Source: Bdellovibrio reynosensis (GTDB taxonomy: Bacteria > Bdellovibrionota > Bdellovibrionia > Bdellovibrionales > Bdellovibrionaceae). Taken from it: a stretch of DNA of 64,000 bases. A model generated the notes under the pieces. The model saw only the letters and a list, made by a program, of their open reading frames with translations, did not search any database and was not told the DNA's origin. Location: assembly GCF_022814725.1 (NCBI RefSeq), contig NZ_CP093442.1, forward strand, positions 248,001 through 312,000, given 5' to 3'. How positions within the stretch are numbered: the stretch's first letter is position 1; each line of letters opens with the position of its first letter. The translations under genes were made by a program, and so were the position numbers. Positions 7,853 to 16,948 of this stretch are shown here, in pieces.

Positions 7853-9241
7853 CTATTCAGTTTCAATCACAAGATCAATACGACGATTTTGCGCGCGACC
7901 TTGTGGGGTGGTGTTGTCGCTGATTGGTTTTTCAGGGCCTACGCCCACCGCTTCAACTTTATTTTCTGCCACTATTCCGTTGCGTACTAGGTATTTTTCA
8001 ACGGCTTCGGCTCTTTTTTCAGAAAGTTCTACATTTTTTTCTGGGTCCCCGGTTGAGTCCGAGTGGCCTTCAATTGTGACTTTGCTTGCATTCACATCGG
8101 CTAAAGCTGACTCTACCTTTTTTAGGATGTTAGCGCTTTTTGGACCGATTTCGGATTTATTGGTCGCAAATTGTAAGGCTTTAAGGCGCACCATCAATCT
8201 ATTCCCTTCAGTGAAGACTTCAGCCTCACTGGGTTTGAATTGCTTACGTATGCGATCCGCCGTCGCTGAAAGGTTTTGTGACTTTTGACTTTCTTGTTCA
8301 AGCTGTCCCTGACGTTCGGCCAAAGCCATTCTTTCACGGGCCGCAGCATCAAGCTGAGTTTGCGATTGTTGCAGCTCTTGTTCTTTTCTTTGCAATTCTT
8401 GTTCGCTGGAAGTGTAGTCACCGCGCAGGCTTGAAATAGTTCTTTGTTGGCGTTCTGCTAGCAAAACTAAATCTTCAGTATTCCCAGCCTTCACTTTGCG
8501 AGTGACATCAACTAGATGACTTGATTCTTGTGTCGCATCTTCGGAAGCACGTCGAATGGCCTCAAGATTGCGTGGATCAGATAAAATCAATCTTTCGGCG
8601 TTTTCATATTTCATATTTGCGAGGTTGAAAGTTTTAGGCGCTCTTTTTTCAGCTCCGTCTTTTTTTGCGGCTTTGATATTATCTTCCGCACGACTTAGCT
8701 GCGCTTTGATGATGGATTTTCTTTCTAATTCGCGATATTCGGCAGTCAATTTATCGCCCCGTTTTTCTGCCGGGGTCAGGTTGCCTTTTTCTATGGAAGT
8801 GGTGATGTCTTCTAGATCATTTTCAGCCCGGTTCCATTCCGTCTTATAAAGCGTGGGTGTTCCGGCGCGAAGGGCTCCAGCGCGGGCGTCAGAAATATCT
8901 TTAAGCGAGGTCTGCGCAATGTCTGCTTTTTCATTGGCTTCCTTTAACCAGCCCCGCGAATAAGCCACGCTTTCTAAGATTTTTTCATTGGACTTGCCTT
9001 TGTCTTTCGCTTTTTTTGCTTTTTCCAAAGATTTTTGCGCATCGGTGAAATTTTCAGGAGAAAGTACGTCTACCTGACGATCTTTGGCGTCTTTAAGCAT
9101 TTCATCTGTGCGCTCAATTTCAGTTGAAGGATTGGCGCTTGAAGCAATAGTTTCAAAGCTTGGTGGTTTTGTGGCGCATCCGGCGGCTACACCCAAAGCA
9201 AACGTCATAGCGATTAAGGTTTTATTCCTACGCAACGTCAT
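7853..9241 (-). CDS. OmpA-family lipoprotein with DUF4398-like helical region
   Basis: A 462-residue outer-membrane-type lipoprotein: leader and lipobox AAGC (Cys22). Residues 30-300 are almost entirely helical and Lys/Glu/Ala-rich, resembling tandem DUF4398-like segments, with a strong coiled coil around 265-325. The C-terminal 120 residues are an OmpA-like peptidoglycan-binding domain: LQFATNKSEIGPKS, then VTIEGHSDSTGDPEKN, LSEKRAEAVEKYL and GRAQNRRIDLV, including the Asp and Arg that grip diaminopimelate. It probably tethers a membrane to peptidoglycan. It heads an operon with the CsbD-like gene. Confidence 0.85.
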   Translation of the reverse strand: MTLRRNKTLIAMTFALGVAAGCATKPPSFETIASSANPSTEIERTDEMLKDAKDRQVDVLSPENFTDAQKSLEKAKKAKDKGKSNEKILESVAYSRGWLKEANEKADIAQTSLKDISDARAGALRAGTPTLYKTEWNRAENDLEDITTSIEKGNLTPAEKRGDKLTAEYRELERKSIIKAQLSRAEDNIKAAKKDGAEKRAPKTFNLANMKYENAERLILSDPRNLEAIRRASEDATQESSHLVDVTRKVKAGNTEDLVLLAERQQRTISSLRGDYTSSEQELQRKEQELQQSQTQLDAAARERMALAERQGQLEQESQKSQNLSATADRIRKQFKPSEAEVFTEGNRLMVRLKALQFATNKSEIGPKSANILKKVESALADVNASKVTIEGHSDSTGDPEKNVELSEKRAEAVEKYLVRNGIVAENKVEAVGVGPEKPISDNTTPQGRAQNRRIDLVIETE

Positions 9242-9337
9242 AGCTGACTCCTTGATTTTGTTTTAAGGTCTTATCCACCATAAAGGCTAAACCCCCACCG
9301 CAAGCGCGTAAAAGAAAAACGCCCGAGCTGACAACTG

Positions 9338-9357
9338 CCGGTGTTCAGTGACACTGG
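9338..9357. repeat. Short palindromic element related to that at 6779
   Basis: CCGGTGT at 9338-9344 is opposed by ACACTGG at 9351-9357. It lies between the end of the cbb3 operon and the ompA-like promoter region. A second hairpin follows at 9365-9378 (CCTTCG-GA-CGAAGG). Neither is followed by a T-run on either strand, so terminator function is doubtful. Confidence 0.3.
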
Positions 9358-9403
9358 CCACGGACCTTCGGACGAAGGCAGGATTGCTTAATTGAAAATA
9401 TAT

Positions 9404-10042
9404 TTAATGAAGATAGAAAAAACTAATCAAAGAATAAATTGAAGCTGCGATAAGAATGCCACCAGCGATTCTTTTTTGATTCAACCCTGCAGAGTTAATA
9501 GTTGAGCGCACCATCAAAGGAACCGTGCATAAAACGGGAAGTCCACCCAGCCAGAATAACAACATCGTCAATCCCCCAGATTCGGGGCTTTGGGTTGCAA
9601 CCGCCGCCATCACGTAAGTGTACAGCCAACCACAAGGGAGTAACGCAGTCAGAAGCCCTACGACAACACCGGAACGCTTCAGATGAAAGGCTTGAAGCTT
9701 TTTAATCAATTTCAATGCAAAGTGGCTGACACTGAATTGGGAAAGATAGATTTGCAGTTTGGGAAATAAAAGGGCGGTGCCGCTAACAAATAAGAATCCA
9801 GATAGTAAAATTGCCGAAATCCAACGTAGCTCTACGAATTGGCTTTTTAAAAAGATATTGCCAAAAAATCCTGCCATCACCCCTAGCACAATATAGGAAA
9901 TCATTCGGCCCAGATGATAAGACCATAAGGTTTTTCGTGTGCTCATCAATGAAGCGATCGGCCCACACATCCCAGCGCAGTGCCAGCTTCCGATAAAGCT
10001 AGAACTGATAATTCCAAGTGCTAGAATCAGGCTTGTATTCAT
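9404..10042 (-). CDS. TauE/SafE-like (DsbD_2 type) membrane protein of the cbb3 cluster
   Basis: A 212-residue membrane protein with about six transmembrane segments. The N-terminal GSWHCAGMCGPIA with paired cysteines and the later LTALLPCGWLYTYVMAAVAT are typical of the TauE/SafE-like (DsbD_2) proteins that accompany cytochrome cbb3 genes, sometimes annotated CcoH-like or UreH-like. They are thought to act in metal or redox delivery during oxidase assembly. Its ATG overlaps the ccoG stop by 4 bases, and it is the last gene of the oxidase operon. The substrate is unknown. Confidence 0.75.
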   Translation of the reverse strand: MNTSLILALGIISSSFIGSWHCAGMCGPIASLMSTRKTLWSYHLGRMISYIVLGVMAGFFGNIFLKSQFVELRWISAILLSGFLFVSGTALLFPKLQIYLSQFSVSHFALKLIKKLQAFHLKRSGVVVGLLTALLPCGWLYTYVMAAVATQSPESGGLTMLLFWLGGLPVLCTVPLMVRSTINSAGLNQKRIAGGILIAASIYSLISFFYLH

Positions 10043-11475
10043 AACCGTGGTCCTAGGATGGTTAGATCTTTAGAAATGGAATCATTTTCAGAACCATCGA
10101 AGTAATCAAGTCTAAGCTTACTTTGAAATTTCCCATCTTTGTTAAAGACACTTTTTGGAGCTTTAACAAAGAAATACCATTCGCGCGATTGACCTGGTTG
10201 CAAGGTGATTGGATTTTCAGCGACGTTAATGGATAGAACACCGGGATCATTTAAACTTAAAGTATACTGAGAAACTTTCGAGCCTTGGTTTGTAATATGC
10301 AGACGGAACTGATTTAAGATCACTTCTTCTTGTTTTTCATTTTGCACAAAACTAAATGGCAGACCGTGCCCACGCAACAAAGTGAAATCAACCGATTTGC
10401 GGGTCGCCACTGAATAACTTAAGCCAGAAACTAATACCACGATCAATAAGGATAAAGCGATAGGTCTTAATTTTAAATAACTTTGTTTTTGACCACCTAA
10501 AGTTTCATAACGGATAAGGCCTTTAGGTTTTTTTACTTTTTCCATGATTTCATCGCAAGCATCCACACAAGCAGTACATGCGATGCACTCCATCTGTAAA
10601 CCATTGCGAATATCAATTCCGGTCGGGCAGACTTGTACACAACGATTGCAGGAAACACAATCACCTTGCTCTTTAGTATTCAAGGCAGTTTCAACGGATT
10701 GTAAAGACATGCGTGAGGCGTTTAAGGCACCTCGGCGTGGTTCACCGCGTTTTGCATCATACACGATCGCTAAAGAATTTGTATCAAGCAGAACTGACTG
10801 CAACCGCCCATAAGGGCACATGATCACGCAAAACTGTTCTCGGAACCAACCGAAATCAAAAAGAACCACAGAGGTAAAGAAAATGACCAACCAGAAGTAT
10901 GTGGAATTTTCAGCAGGGTCGTTTTGAGTCATCACTGCCAATTCTTTGGCGCCCACGAAGTACGCCATGAAACTATGGGCAATCAGTGATGAAGCGACCG
11001 TAAATAAAAACCATTTCAAAGATTTTTTAGTGAGTTTTTCTAAACTCATGGGGGCATCTTTTAAAGCGCGACGCTGGATATAGTTTCCTTCGACCCACTG
11101 TTCGATGCGACGAAAGACCCCATCAATAAATACCGTCTGCGGGCAGGCCCAGCCGCACCATACGCGACCCCATAGGGTGGTGACCAAGGCCAACCCTAAA
11201 GCTAAAGTCGCAAAAATAAAGAATAACAACGGAGCATCATGGGAACGATAAAGAATTCCAAAAAATGAAAACTCGCGATCTGGAATATTTAAGTGAATTG
11301 TTTGATGCCCGTTAATGGTAGTCCAAGGTAACGCTAAGAAAATAAAAAGCAGAACAGCCTGGCTCCAATTGCGATGCCTTCTAAAAAAACCGCGCACTTC
11401 GGCGGGGATGAGATGAACTCTATCCCCATTGTGATCGACGCTGGTTAATTTTGTAGGATCTAATGGAGCGTTCAT
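10039..11475 (-). CDS. ccoG: Cytochrome c oxidase accessory protein CcoG (RdxA/FixG)
   Basis: A 478-residue membrane iron-sulfur protein needed for cbb3 oxidase assembly, with a proposed role in copper reduction. Transmembrane segments flank the cysteine motifs RVWCGWACPQTVF and FCVIMCPYGRLQS, and two [4Fe-4S] motifs follow (CVSCNRCVQVCP and CIACTACVDACD). The C-terminal 120 residues form the family's Ig-like periplasmic domain. It lies 3 bases after ccoP and overlaps the TauE-like gene. A separate ccoH/fixH gene is not seen in the cluster. Confidence 0.95.
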   Translation of the reverse strand: MNAPLDPTKLTSVDHNGDRVHLIPAEVRGFFRRHRNWSQAVLLFIFLALPWTTINGHQTIHLNIPDREFSFFGILYRSHDAPLLFFIFATLALGLALVTTLWGRVWCGWACPQTVFIDGVFRRIEQWVEGNYIQRRALKDAPMSLEKLTKKSLKWFLFTVASSLIAHSFMAYFVGAKELAVMTQNDPAENSTYFWLVIFFTSVVLFDFGWFREQFCVIMCPYGRLQSVLLDTNSLAIVYDAKRGEPRRGALNASRMSLQSVETALNTKEQGDCVSCNRCVQVCPTGIDIRNGLQMECIACTACVDACDEIMEKVKKPKGLIRYETLGGQKQSYLKLRPIALSLLIVVLVSGLSYSVATRKSVDFTLLRGHGLPFSFVQNEKQEEVILNQFRLHITNQGSKVSQYTLSLNDPGVLSINVAENPITLQPGQSREWYFFVKAPKSVFNKDGKFQSKLRLDYFDGSENDSISKDLTILGPRL

Positions 11476-11478
11476 AAC

Positions 11479-12033
11479 TTAGTGACCTTCTATTTCCTGT
11501 CCTTGTGGGGCTTTTGCTCCGGCAGGATTGCTTCCTTGTTTAGAGAAAATATACGCAGCTAAAGCATAGAGTTCGGGTTTTTTAAGAACCGGTCCCCACG
11601 GCGGCATTCCTTTTTCAGGAATACCGTCAGTAATTACTTTAACAACTTCCATGCGAGTTCCACCATGAAGCCAGAATTTATCCGTTAAATTTGGACCAAC
11701 AAGACCTTGCAGTTCTTGACCATGACAAGCAGCGCACTTTGCTGTGTATTGCTCAGCACCTGTGGCTAGAACTTCGTCTTTGCCGAACATCGCTTTTAAT
11801 GATTCCTCAGTTTCTACCGGTACATTAGACTGTGCAGTGGCTTGGGCTTTATCGATTTCTGCCATGGCTACTTTCAATTCATCTTTTAATGTAGGGCCCC
11901 CGGCAATTTCATAGTGCAGGAAGTACATGAAGGCGAAAATGATTGTAAGCAGAAAGGTCCATAACCACCAAGTAGGAAGGGGATTATCGTGCTCAATGAT
12001 GCCGTCATATTCGTGGAATTTTTCGTCGCTCAT
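11479..12033 (-). CDS. ccoP: cbb3 oxidase diheme-subunit homologue CcoP, monoheme short form
   Basis: A 184-residue CcoP. The N-terminal YDGIIEHDNPLPTWWLW and the transmembrane segment after it are the standard CcoP start. One cytochrome c domain follows with the heme motif CAACHGQELQGLVGPNL and a methionine ligand region GMPPWGP. Typical proteobacterial CcoP is about 300 residues with two CxxCH motifs; only one is present here, so this is a short monoheme form. The start overlaps the ccoQ stop as TAATG. It passes electrons from soluble cytochrome c to the CcoNO core. Confidence 0.9.
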   Translation of the reverse strand: MSDEKFHEYDGIIEHDNPLPTWWLWTFLLTIIFAFMYFLHYEIAGGPTLKDELKVAMAEIDKAQATAQSNVPVETEESLKAMFGKDEVLATGAEQYTAKCAACHGQELQGLVGPNLTDKFWLHGGTRMEVVKVITDGIPEKGMPPWGPVLKKPELYALAAYIFSKQGSNPAGAKAPQGQEIEGH

Positions 12034-12197
12034 TATTCGCCTCCCTTTAATGGAAGTTGTTCAAGGTGGGCATATATTTCTTTACTGTGTTTGCGGTAAA
12101 CCCAAGCCACCACTCCAGCAAAGAACAGAAAGAAAATCACTAAGCCCATGGCGGTCAGGTGAGTGTCAGTGAAGTATTTTAAAGCTTCTTGTTTCAT
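12033..12197 (-). CDS. ccoQ: cbb3 oxidase small subunit CcoQ
   Basis: A 54-residue gene found by reading between ccoNO and ccoP. The protein begins MKQEALKYFTDTHLTAMG, has one transmembrane helix (LVIFFLFFAGVVAWVY) and a charged tail with YAHLEQLPL. This matches CcoQ, which stabilises the CcoP-CcoNO interaction. Both ends overlap neighbours by one base: its ATG shares the last A of the ccoNO stop (TAATG) and its own stop shares the A of the ccoP start. GGGAGG just before its stop serves ccoP. Confidence 0.85.
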   Translation of the reverse strand: MKQEALKYFTDTHLTAMGLVIFFLFFAGVVAWVYRKHSKEIYAHLEQLPLKGGE

Positions 12198-14368
12198 TAG
12201 TTTTTCCCTTTCTGACCAAGTGCTTGAAGGTAAGCGATCAAGGCTACGATTTCTTTTTTAGCTAGGCCTTTCGGTGCGCCATTGGCTTCAAGATCCGCAG
12301 CAATTTCTTGGGCTTGTTTTTGCGCGTGGATGTCAGCATTTGCAATCACATCCTGAGCGTAAGGAACACCCAGTTGTTCCATCACAGAAAGTTTTTTACG
12401 AAGAACTAGGAAGTCTGTGTTCTTGTCAACAAGCCATGGGTAGCTTGGCATAATACTTTTCGGAGTTACGGCGCGAGGATCCACCATGTGATTGTAGTGC
12501 CATAGATTAGGATAACGTTTTCCTAATCTTGCTAGATCAGGACCTGTTCTTTTTGATCCCCATTGAAATGGGCGATCATACATAGATTCAGCCACAGTTG
12601 ACGCCGGCCCATAGCGAAGAACCTCAGAAGCGATAGGTCTGATTTGTTGCGAGTGACAGACGTAACAGCCTTCTTTGATATAAAGATCACGACCAGCAAG
12701 TTCTAGCGGAGTGTACGGCTCAACAAAACTATTTGGCTCAACATATTTATGCAATGACAAGGTCGGGTAAATTTCAATAAACGATCCCACAGCGATCGCT
12801 AGGAAAGTTAGAACCGAGAAAGTCAGTCCCATTCCTTCTAATTTTCTGTGGGCCGCATTATAAATTTCGCCGTAACCAGTGCGTTCAACCACTACTGGTT
12901 TTTGTTCAACCTTTTTAGGAGCAAGTTGAATAGTTTTAAAGATGTTCCAACACATCAAGATAAAACCAACTACAAATAACAATCCACCGATGGCGCGAAC
13001 CCAGTATAGTGGAATGATACGAACGACAGTTTCAATAAAGTCTGGGTAGACAAGGTTTCCTTGGCCATCTACAGCAAGCCACATAAGACCTTGAGTGATC
13101 CCTGCGACGACCATTGAGATGTAATAAAGGATCACACCCACAAGCCCAATCCAGAAGTGATTTTCTAAAAGTTTTTTAGAGTAAAGTTCTGTATTCCAAA
13201 GGCGCGGCACTAGATAGTAAATCATCCCGAAGCTTAAGAAACCATTCCAGCCCAATGCACCCGCATGCACGTGACCAACAATCCAGTCTGTGTAGTGACC
13301 AAGAGCCGAGATGGATTTGATTGAAAGAAGCGGCCCTTCGAAAGTCGACATTCCATAAAAAGTTAATGCAGCAACGAAGAACTTAATTAACGGTTCAGTA
13401 CGAAGAAGATGCCAAGATCCTTTTAAAGTTAAAAGACCATTGATCATTCCACCCCACGATGGAGCCCACAACATAACAGAAAAGATCATTCCCAAAGTTT
13501 GTGCCCATTCAGGAAGTGAAGTGTACAAAAGATGGTGAGGACCCGCCCAGATGTAGATGAACACCAAAGCCCAGAAGTGAATGATAGATAAACGGTAAGA
13601 ATACACCGGACGATTCGCTGCTTTAGGAATGTAGTAGTACATTAAACCTAAGAACGGAGTCGTTAAGAAGAACGCCACCGCATTATGTCCGTACCACCAT
13701 TGAACCAAGGCATCTTGGATACCAGCATACACTGGGTAAGACTTAAACAGTGTTACAGGAATTTCAATGGAGTTAACTATGTGAAGTACGCCCACAGTAA
13801 TAATAGTTGCTATGTAAAACCAAATCGCCACATACATGTGTTTTTCACGGCGTTTTTTCAAAGTTCCAAAGAAGTTGATACCAAAGATCACCCACACGAC
13901 AGCAATGGCCACGTCAATCGGCCATTCCAGTTCCGCGTATTCTTTAGATTGAGAATATCCCAGTGGCAAAGTGATCGCCGCTGAAAGAATGATCAACTGC
14001 CAACCCCAGAAATGAATCTTAGACAGCAGGTCTGAAAACATTCTTGTTTTAAGCAGTCTTTGCGAAGAATGGTAGATACCAGCAAAGATCGCATTACCCG
14101 CAAAGGCAAAGATCGCCGCATTCGTATGCAGCGGACGTAAACGGCCGAATGTGATCCATTCCATGTTTCCGTTTAAAGGCCAGTAAGCCAATTGCAAAGC
14201 AGCGATAAGACCAAATAGGAAAGCCGCGCCTGCCCAAATCATCGTCGCTAGCAAAAACTTTTTAACGATCTCATCGTCGTAAAAGATTTCCTCTAACAGC
14301 GAAGATGATGCAGTTCTTTGCAGTCCTTCTTTGTACATGGGTTTATCGAATGTGTTTCTAGGGTTCAC
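12197..14368 (-). CDS. ccoNO: Fused cbb3 cytochrome oxidase subunits I and II (CcoN-CcoO)
   Basis: A 723-residue fusion. Residues 1 to about 480 are CcoN, the heme-copper oxidase core with 12 or more membrane spans and the ligand histidines in LRPLHTNAAIFAF, WYGHNAVAFFLT, GPHHLLYT and VGHVHAGALGW. From about 500 onwards is CcoO: a single membrane anchor (FSVLTFLAIAVGSFIEI), the heme c motif CYVCHSQQIRP and the WGSKRTGPDLARLG stretch. CcoNO reduces oxygen to water with high affinity and pumps protons. The GTG start overlaps the ccoS stop by 4 bases (GTGA). The fusion is continuous with no sign of a frameshift, and such fusions are known in Bacteroidota and Bdellovibrio. Confidence 0.95.
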   Translation of the reverse strand: MNPRNTFDKPMYKEGLQRTASSSLLEEIFYDDEIVKKFLLATMIWAGAAFLFGLIAALQLAYWPLNGNMEWITFGRLRPLHTNAAIFAFAGNAIFAGIYHSSQRLLKTRMFSDLLSKIHFWGWQLIILSAAITLPLGYSQSKEYAELEWPIDVAIAVVWVIFGINFFGTLKKRREKHMYVAIWFYIATIITVGVLHIVNSIEIPVTLFKSYPVYAGIQDALVQWWYGHNAVAFFLTTPFLGLMYYYIPKAANRPVYSYRLSIIHFWALVFIYIWAGPHHLLYTSLPEWAQTLGMIFSVMLWAPSWGGMINGLLTLKGSWHLLRTEPLIKFFVAALTFYGMSTFEGPLLSIKSISALGHYTDWIVGHVHAGALGWNGFLSFGMIYYLVPRLWNTELYSKKLLENHFWIGLVGVILYYISMVVAGITQGLMWLAVDGQGNLVYPDFIETVVRIIPLYWVRAIGGLLFVVGFILMCWNIFKTIQLAPKKVEQKPVVVERTGYGEIYNAAHRKLEGMGLTFSVLTFLAIAVGSFIEIYPTLSLHKYVEPNSFVEPYTPLELAGRDLYIKEGCYVCHSQQIRPIASEVLRYGPASTVAESMYDRPFQWGSKRTGPDLARLGKRYPNLWHYNHMVDPRAVTPKSIMPSYPWLVDKNTDFLVLRKKLSVMEQLGVPYAQDVIANADIHAQKQAQEIAADLEANGAPKGLAKKEIVALIAYLQALGQKGKN

Positions 14369-14520
14369 GAGTGTTTCCTTTCGCTATCATCATTCAAAAT
14401 TCGGTGCGCAGGGGTTTCTAGGTCATCAAATTGTCCCTTGGACGTGGCCCACATAAAAGCACCCACAAATCCAAGTCCTAGAACAAGAGCCATCGGAATC
14501 ATCAGCATAACGATGTTCAC
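14365..14520 (-). CDS. ccoS: cbb3 oxidase maturation protein CcoS
   Basis: A 51-residue gene read between ccoI and ccoNO. The GTG start at 14520 overlaps the ccoI stop as GTGA, and its own TGA overlaps the GTG of ccoNO the same way. The protein has an N-terminal membrane helix (MLMIPMALVLGLGFVGAFMW) followed by TSKGQFDDLETPAHRIL, and the GQFDDLExPA pattern is diagnostic of CcoS, required to insert cofactors into the oxidase core. Confidence 0.85.
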   Translation of the reverse strand: MNIVMLMIPMALVLGLGFVGAFMWATSKGQFDDLETPAHRILNDDSERKHS

Positions 14521-16790
14521 TTGAGCCCCCACAAAGTAGATAAAATAATGGCCAATGAACTTAACGGCATTAAGATCGCAGCCACCATTGGATTGATAAA
14601 TCCAGTCAGCGCCAAAGTTCCGCCGACAGAGTTGTAAACTAATGAAATAGTCAGATTACGGATCAAAACCTGACGAGTTCTGACTGAAAGTTTTAAAAGG
14701 TCAAAAAGAGGAGATAAGCCACCGCGAGTGAAATAAACGTCAGCACTTTGCAGGCTTAAGTCGACACTGCCTTTCATCGCAATACCCACATCTGCGGCTT
14801 GCAAGCAAAGTGAATCATTCGCACCGTCGCCGATCATGCAAGTGTCAGCTCTTTGTAAAAGTATTTCTTTCTTTTCTTCTGGGAAAAGTTCCGCGTGAAC
14901 ATTTTCTTTGGCAATGCCACAAAGTTCCGCCACTTTTTGCACGCGAGCTTTCTTATCTCCCGAAAGAACGAAGACATTGAAGCCCTGCGCGCGTAAATGT
15001 TGAACCGCGGAAGCAGAATCATTTCTTAAGTCGTCGCTAAAATAAAGGCGCGCCACACTTTCGTGGTTTTTAAAGACTTCAATGGCAGTTTCTGCTTCGT
15101 GCAGGCTTTCACTTAAGTGTTTGATTTCATACTTATCGCCATTGATGATACCGCTGACACCACTGCCAAGAACTTCTTTAGCATCAGTCACGGGGTGCAA
15201 ATCTTTATGTTGCCACACTTTTCTTAATGCAAAAGCAATGGGGTGATATGAAATAGCTTCAAGACTTAAAATGATTTTTTGCAAGTCTTCAGAAATGACC
15301 ACCGGAGCAGAGTAGGCTAAGGCTAGGTTTCCCTCAGTTAAAGTGCCAGTTTTATCAAAATAGATATTTTTAACTTTTAAAAGTTTTTCTAAAACAGCTG
15401 AGTCTTTTAGTAACATACCTTGTTTAAGACCTTTTTTTAAAGCCAAACCAAAAGTTAACGGTGAACCAAAGGCCAAAGCACAAGGGCAGGCCAAGACAAT
15501 CAATGCCAGTGCACGGTTGAAAGCAGCTGTCGCATCAATATGGAAATAGACAACAAAGAACAGTGCCGCAATTCCAAATACTGTGATTATCAGCTTTTGT
15601 GCTAAACGGTCTGTCAGCGCCACAAAGTCAGATTTTTTTAAATTATCTTGATCTAGTTGATTTAAAAGTTTTCCTAAGCGGCTTTCAGTAAATGGAGTTG
15701 CCACTTTCACAAAGATGGAATCATTTAAAACCCTAGTGCCTGCAAAAAGTTCCATGCCCTGTGAATAATGGCGAGGTAGTGACTCACCATTAAATAGCGA
15801 CATATCAAGGTGGGCCTGGCCAGAAATCAATTCACAGTCACTTGGTAAGATCTGATCACGAGTGATTTTTAAAACTTGTCCACGTTGAATTTTAGACCAA
15901 GGGATTAAAGAATATTCAAGGCCATCAGCCACGACGTATTTTTCATTTTTAAAAAAGCCTTTTACGCTAGAGCTAGAAAGGTAATTTTGCTGGACTCTTT
16001 TTAGTAGATAGCGGGCGCAAAGGATGAAGAATAAAAAGCTTGCAGTGCTATCAAAGTATATTTCGCCGTGACCTTTAACTAAATTATAAGTGGACATAAA
16101 GAAGCCCGATAGCATCGCAATCGCAATTGGCAGGTCCACATTCACCACTTTATATTTCAGTGAATTCCAGGCGCCGCGGTAAAACGGCAAGGCGCTATAA
16201 AGTAAAATCGGTAAAAATAAAAAGAAACTAATCCAGTTAAATACTGTCGCCCATGAGCCCGCAAGCCCTGCGTAAACAGGAACCACAAAAAGCATCGTGT
16301 TCCCAGCGCAGAAGCCAGCAACACCAATATGCTTTAAGAAAGTGCGGTTTTCCGATGTGAATTTTTCTTGGGGGTCATCGCCAGGACCTAGCAAACTTGG
16401 TTTATATCCTAGTTCTTGGATCACATAAGCGATTTGCGCTAAGGAAGCACCGTCATGTACTTTGATAGAAACAGTGGATTTGCCAAAGTTCACCCGCGCT
16501 GAAGAAACCCCCGGATAAAAAACGGGAAGTTTTTCTAAAAGATGCACGCATGAAGAACAGTGCAATCCTTCAGCATAAAACACATAATCAAAATCTTTTT
16601 TTGCACCTTGAAAATAGATCGTCTTAAAATCTTCGCTGTCTAAATGAGTGAAAGGATTTTTAGCAGCTTCAATGACCGGAAGAGCCTTTAAATGTTCCGC
16701 TAATAACTCGCAAGCCTGGCAGCAATAACGATCCGCATTCTGGGTTGGTATCCCGCAGTAATTGCAATTTGTTAGTGTCAGTTCTTGCAT
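14517..16790 (-). CDS. ccoI: Copper-exporting P-type ATPase CcoI, cbb3 assembly
   Basis: A 757-residue P1B-ATPase that moves copper across the inner membrane for cbb3 assembly. The N-terminus has a Cys-rich patch (CNYCG...CCQAC) as in FixI/CcoI, then a heavy-metal-associated domain with GLHCSSCVH. The membrane metal site is ACPCALAFGSPL, the phosphorylated Asp is in DKTGTLTEGN, and the hinge is MIGDGANDS. An ATG at 16814 is in frame, but AGAGG placed 6 bases before the ATG at 16790 favours the shorter start. It is the first gene of the operon and faces ilvE across a 158-base gap with a candidate Crp/Fnr site. Confidence 0.92.
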   Translation of the reverse strand: MQELTLTNCNYCGIPTQNADRYCCQACELLAEHLKALPVIEAAKNPFTHLDSEDFKTIYFQGAKKDFDYVFYAEGLHCSSCVHLLEKLPVFYPGVSSARVNFGKSTVSIKVHDGASLAQIAYVIQELGYKPSLLGPGDDPQEKFTSENRTFLKHIGVAGFCAGNTMLFVVPVYAGLAGSWATVFNWISFFLFLPILLYSALPFYRGAWNSLKYKVVNVDLPIAIAMLSGFFMSTYNLVKGHGEIYFDSTASFLFFILCARYLLKRVQQNYLSSSSVKGFFKNEKYVVADGLEYSLIPWSKIQRGQVLKITRDQILPSDCELISGQAHLDMSLFNGESLPRHYSQGMELFAGTRVLNDSIFVKVATPFTESRLGKLLNQLDQDNLKKSDFVALTDRLAQKLIITVFGIAALFFVVYFHIDATAAFNRALALIVLACPCALAFGSPLTFGLALKKGLKQGMLLKDSAVLEKLLKVKNIYFDKTGTLTEGNLALAYSAPVVISEDLQKIILSLEAISYHPIAFALRKVWQHKDLHPVTDAKEVLGSGVSGIINGDKYEIKHLSESLHEAETAIEVFKNHESVARLYFSDDLRNDSASAVQHLRAQGFNVFVLSGDKKARVQKVAELCGIAKENVHAELFPEEKKEILLQRADTCMIGDGANDSLCLQAADVGIAMKGSVDLSLQSADVYFTRGGLSPLFDLLKLSVRTRQVLIRNLTISLVYNSVGGTLALTGFINPMVAAILMPLSSLAIILSTLWGLK

Positions 16791-16840
16791 GAAAAGCCTC
16801 TTTCGTAAGCTCATCTTGCCTAAATTGCAGCTCAGGAAAT

Positions 16841-16854
16841 ATGACGTGGATCAT
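16841..16854. promoter_or_regulatory. Candidate Crp/Fnr-type operator upstream of ccoI
   Basis: ATGACGTGGATCAT has the TGA-N6-TCA core shared by CRP and FNR sites, with ATGA/TCAT half-sites. It lies 51 bases upstream of the ccoI start and 95 bases upstream of ilvE. Regulation of cbb3 operons by FNR-type proteins is well established, and an FNR-like gene lies 1.2 kb away. The outer bases do not match the full FNR consensus, so this is a tentative call. Confidence 0.35.
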
Positions 16855-16948
16855 GTCCTAATAATTTTCTTGCATTGAGACACTAAATTTTACTGATTCT
16901 GCAGCTCTTTGTTGCGCCGAAAGCCCAGTCTGTGGTTAATTTCCTACT

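Noticed and set aside
7731-8288. 185-codon plus-strand frame opposite the OmpA-like gene
   Set aside because: Ser/Arg-rich shadow of the Lys/Glu-rich coding strand; no signals for expression.
9365-9378. CCTTCG-GA-CGAAGG as terminator of the cbb3 operon
   Set aside because: The two-base loop is too small for a full stem and no T-run follows on the minus strand.
12197-14368. CcoNO length as a sign of a frameshift or assembly error
   Set aside because: The frame is continuous and the CcoN-CcoO linker reads normally; fused CcoNO is known in other bacteria.
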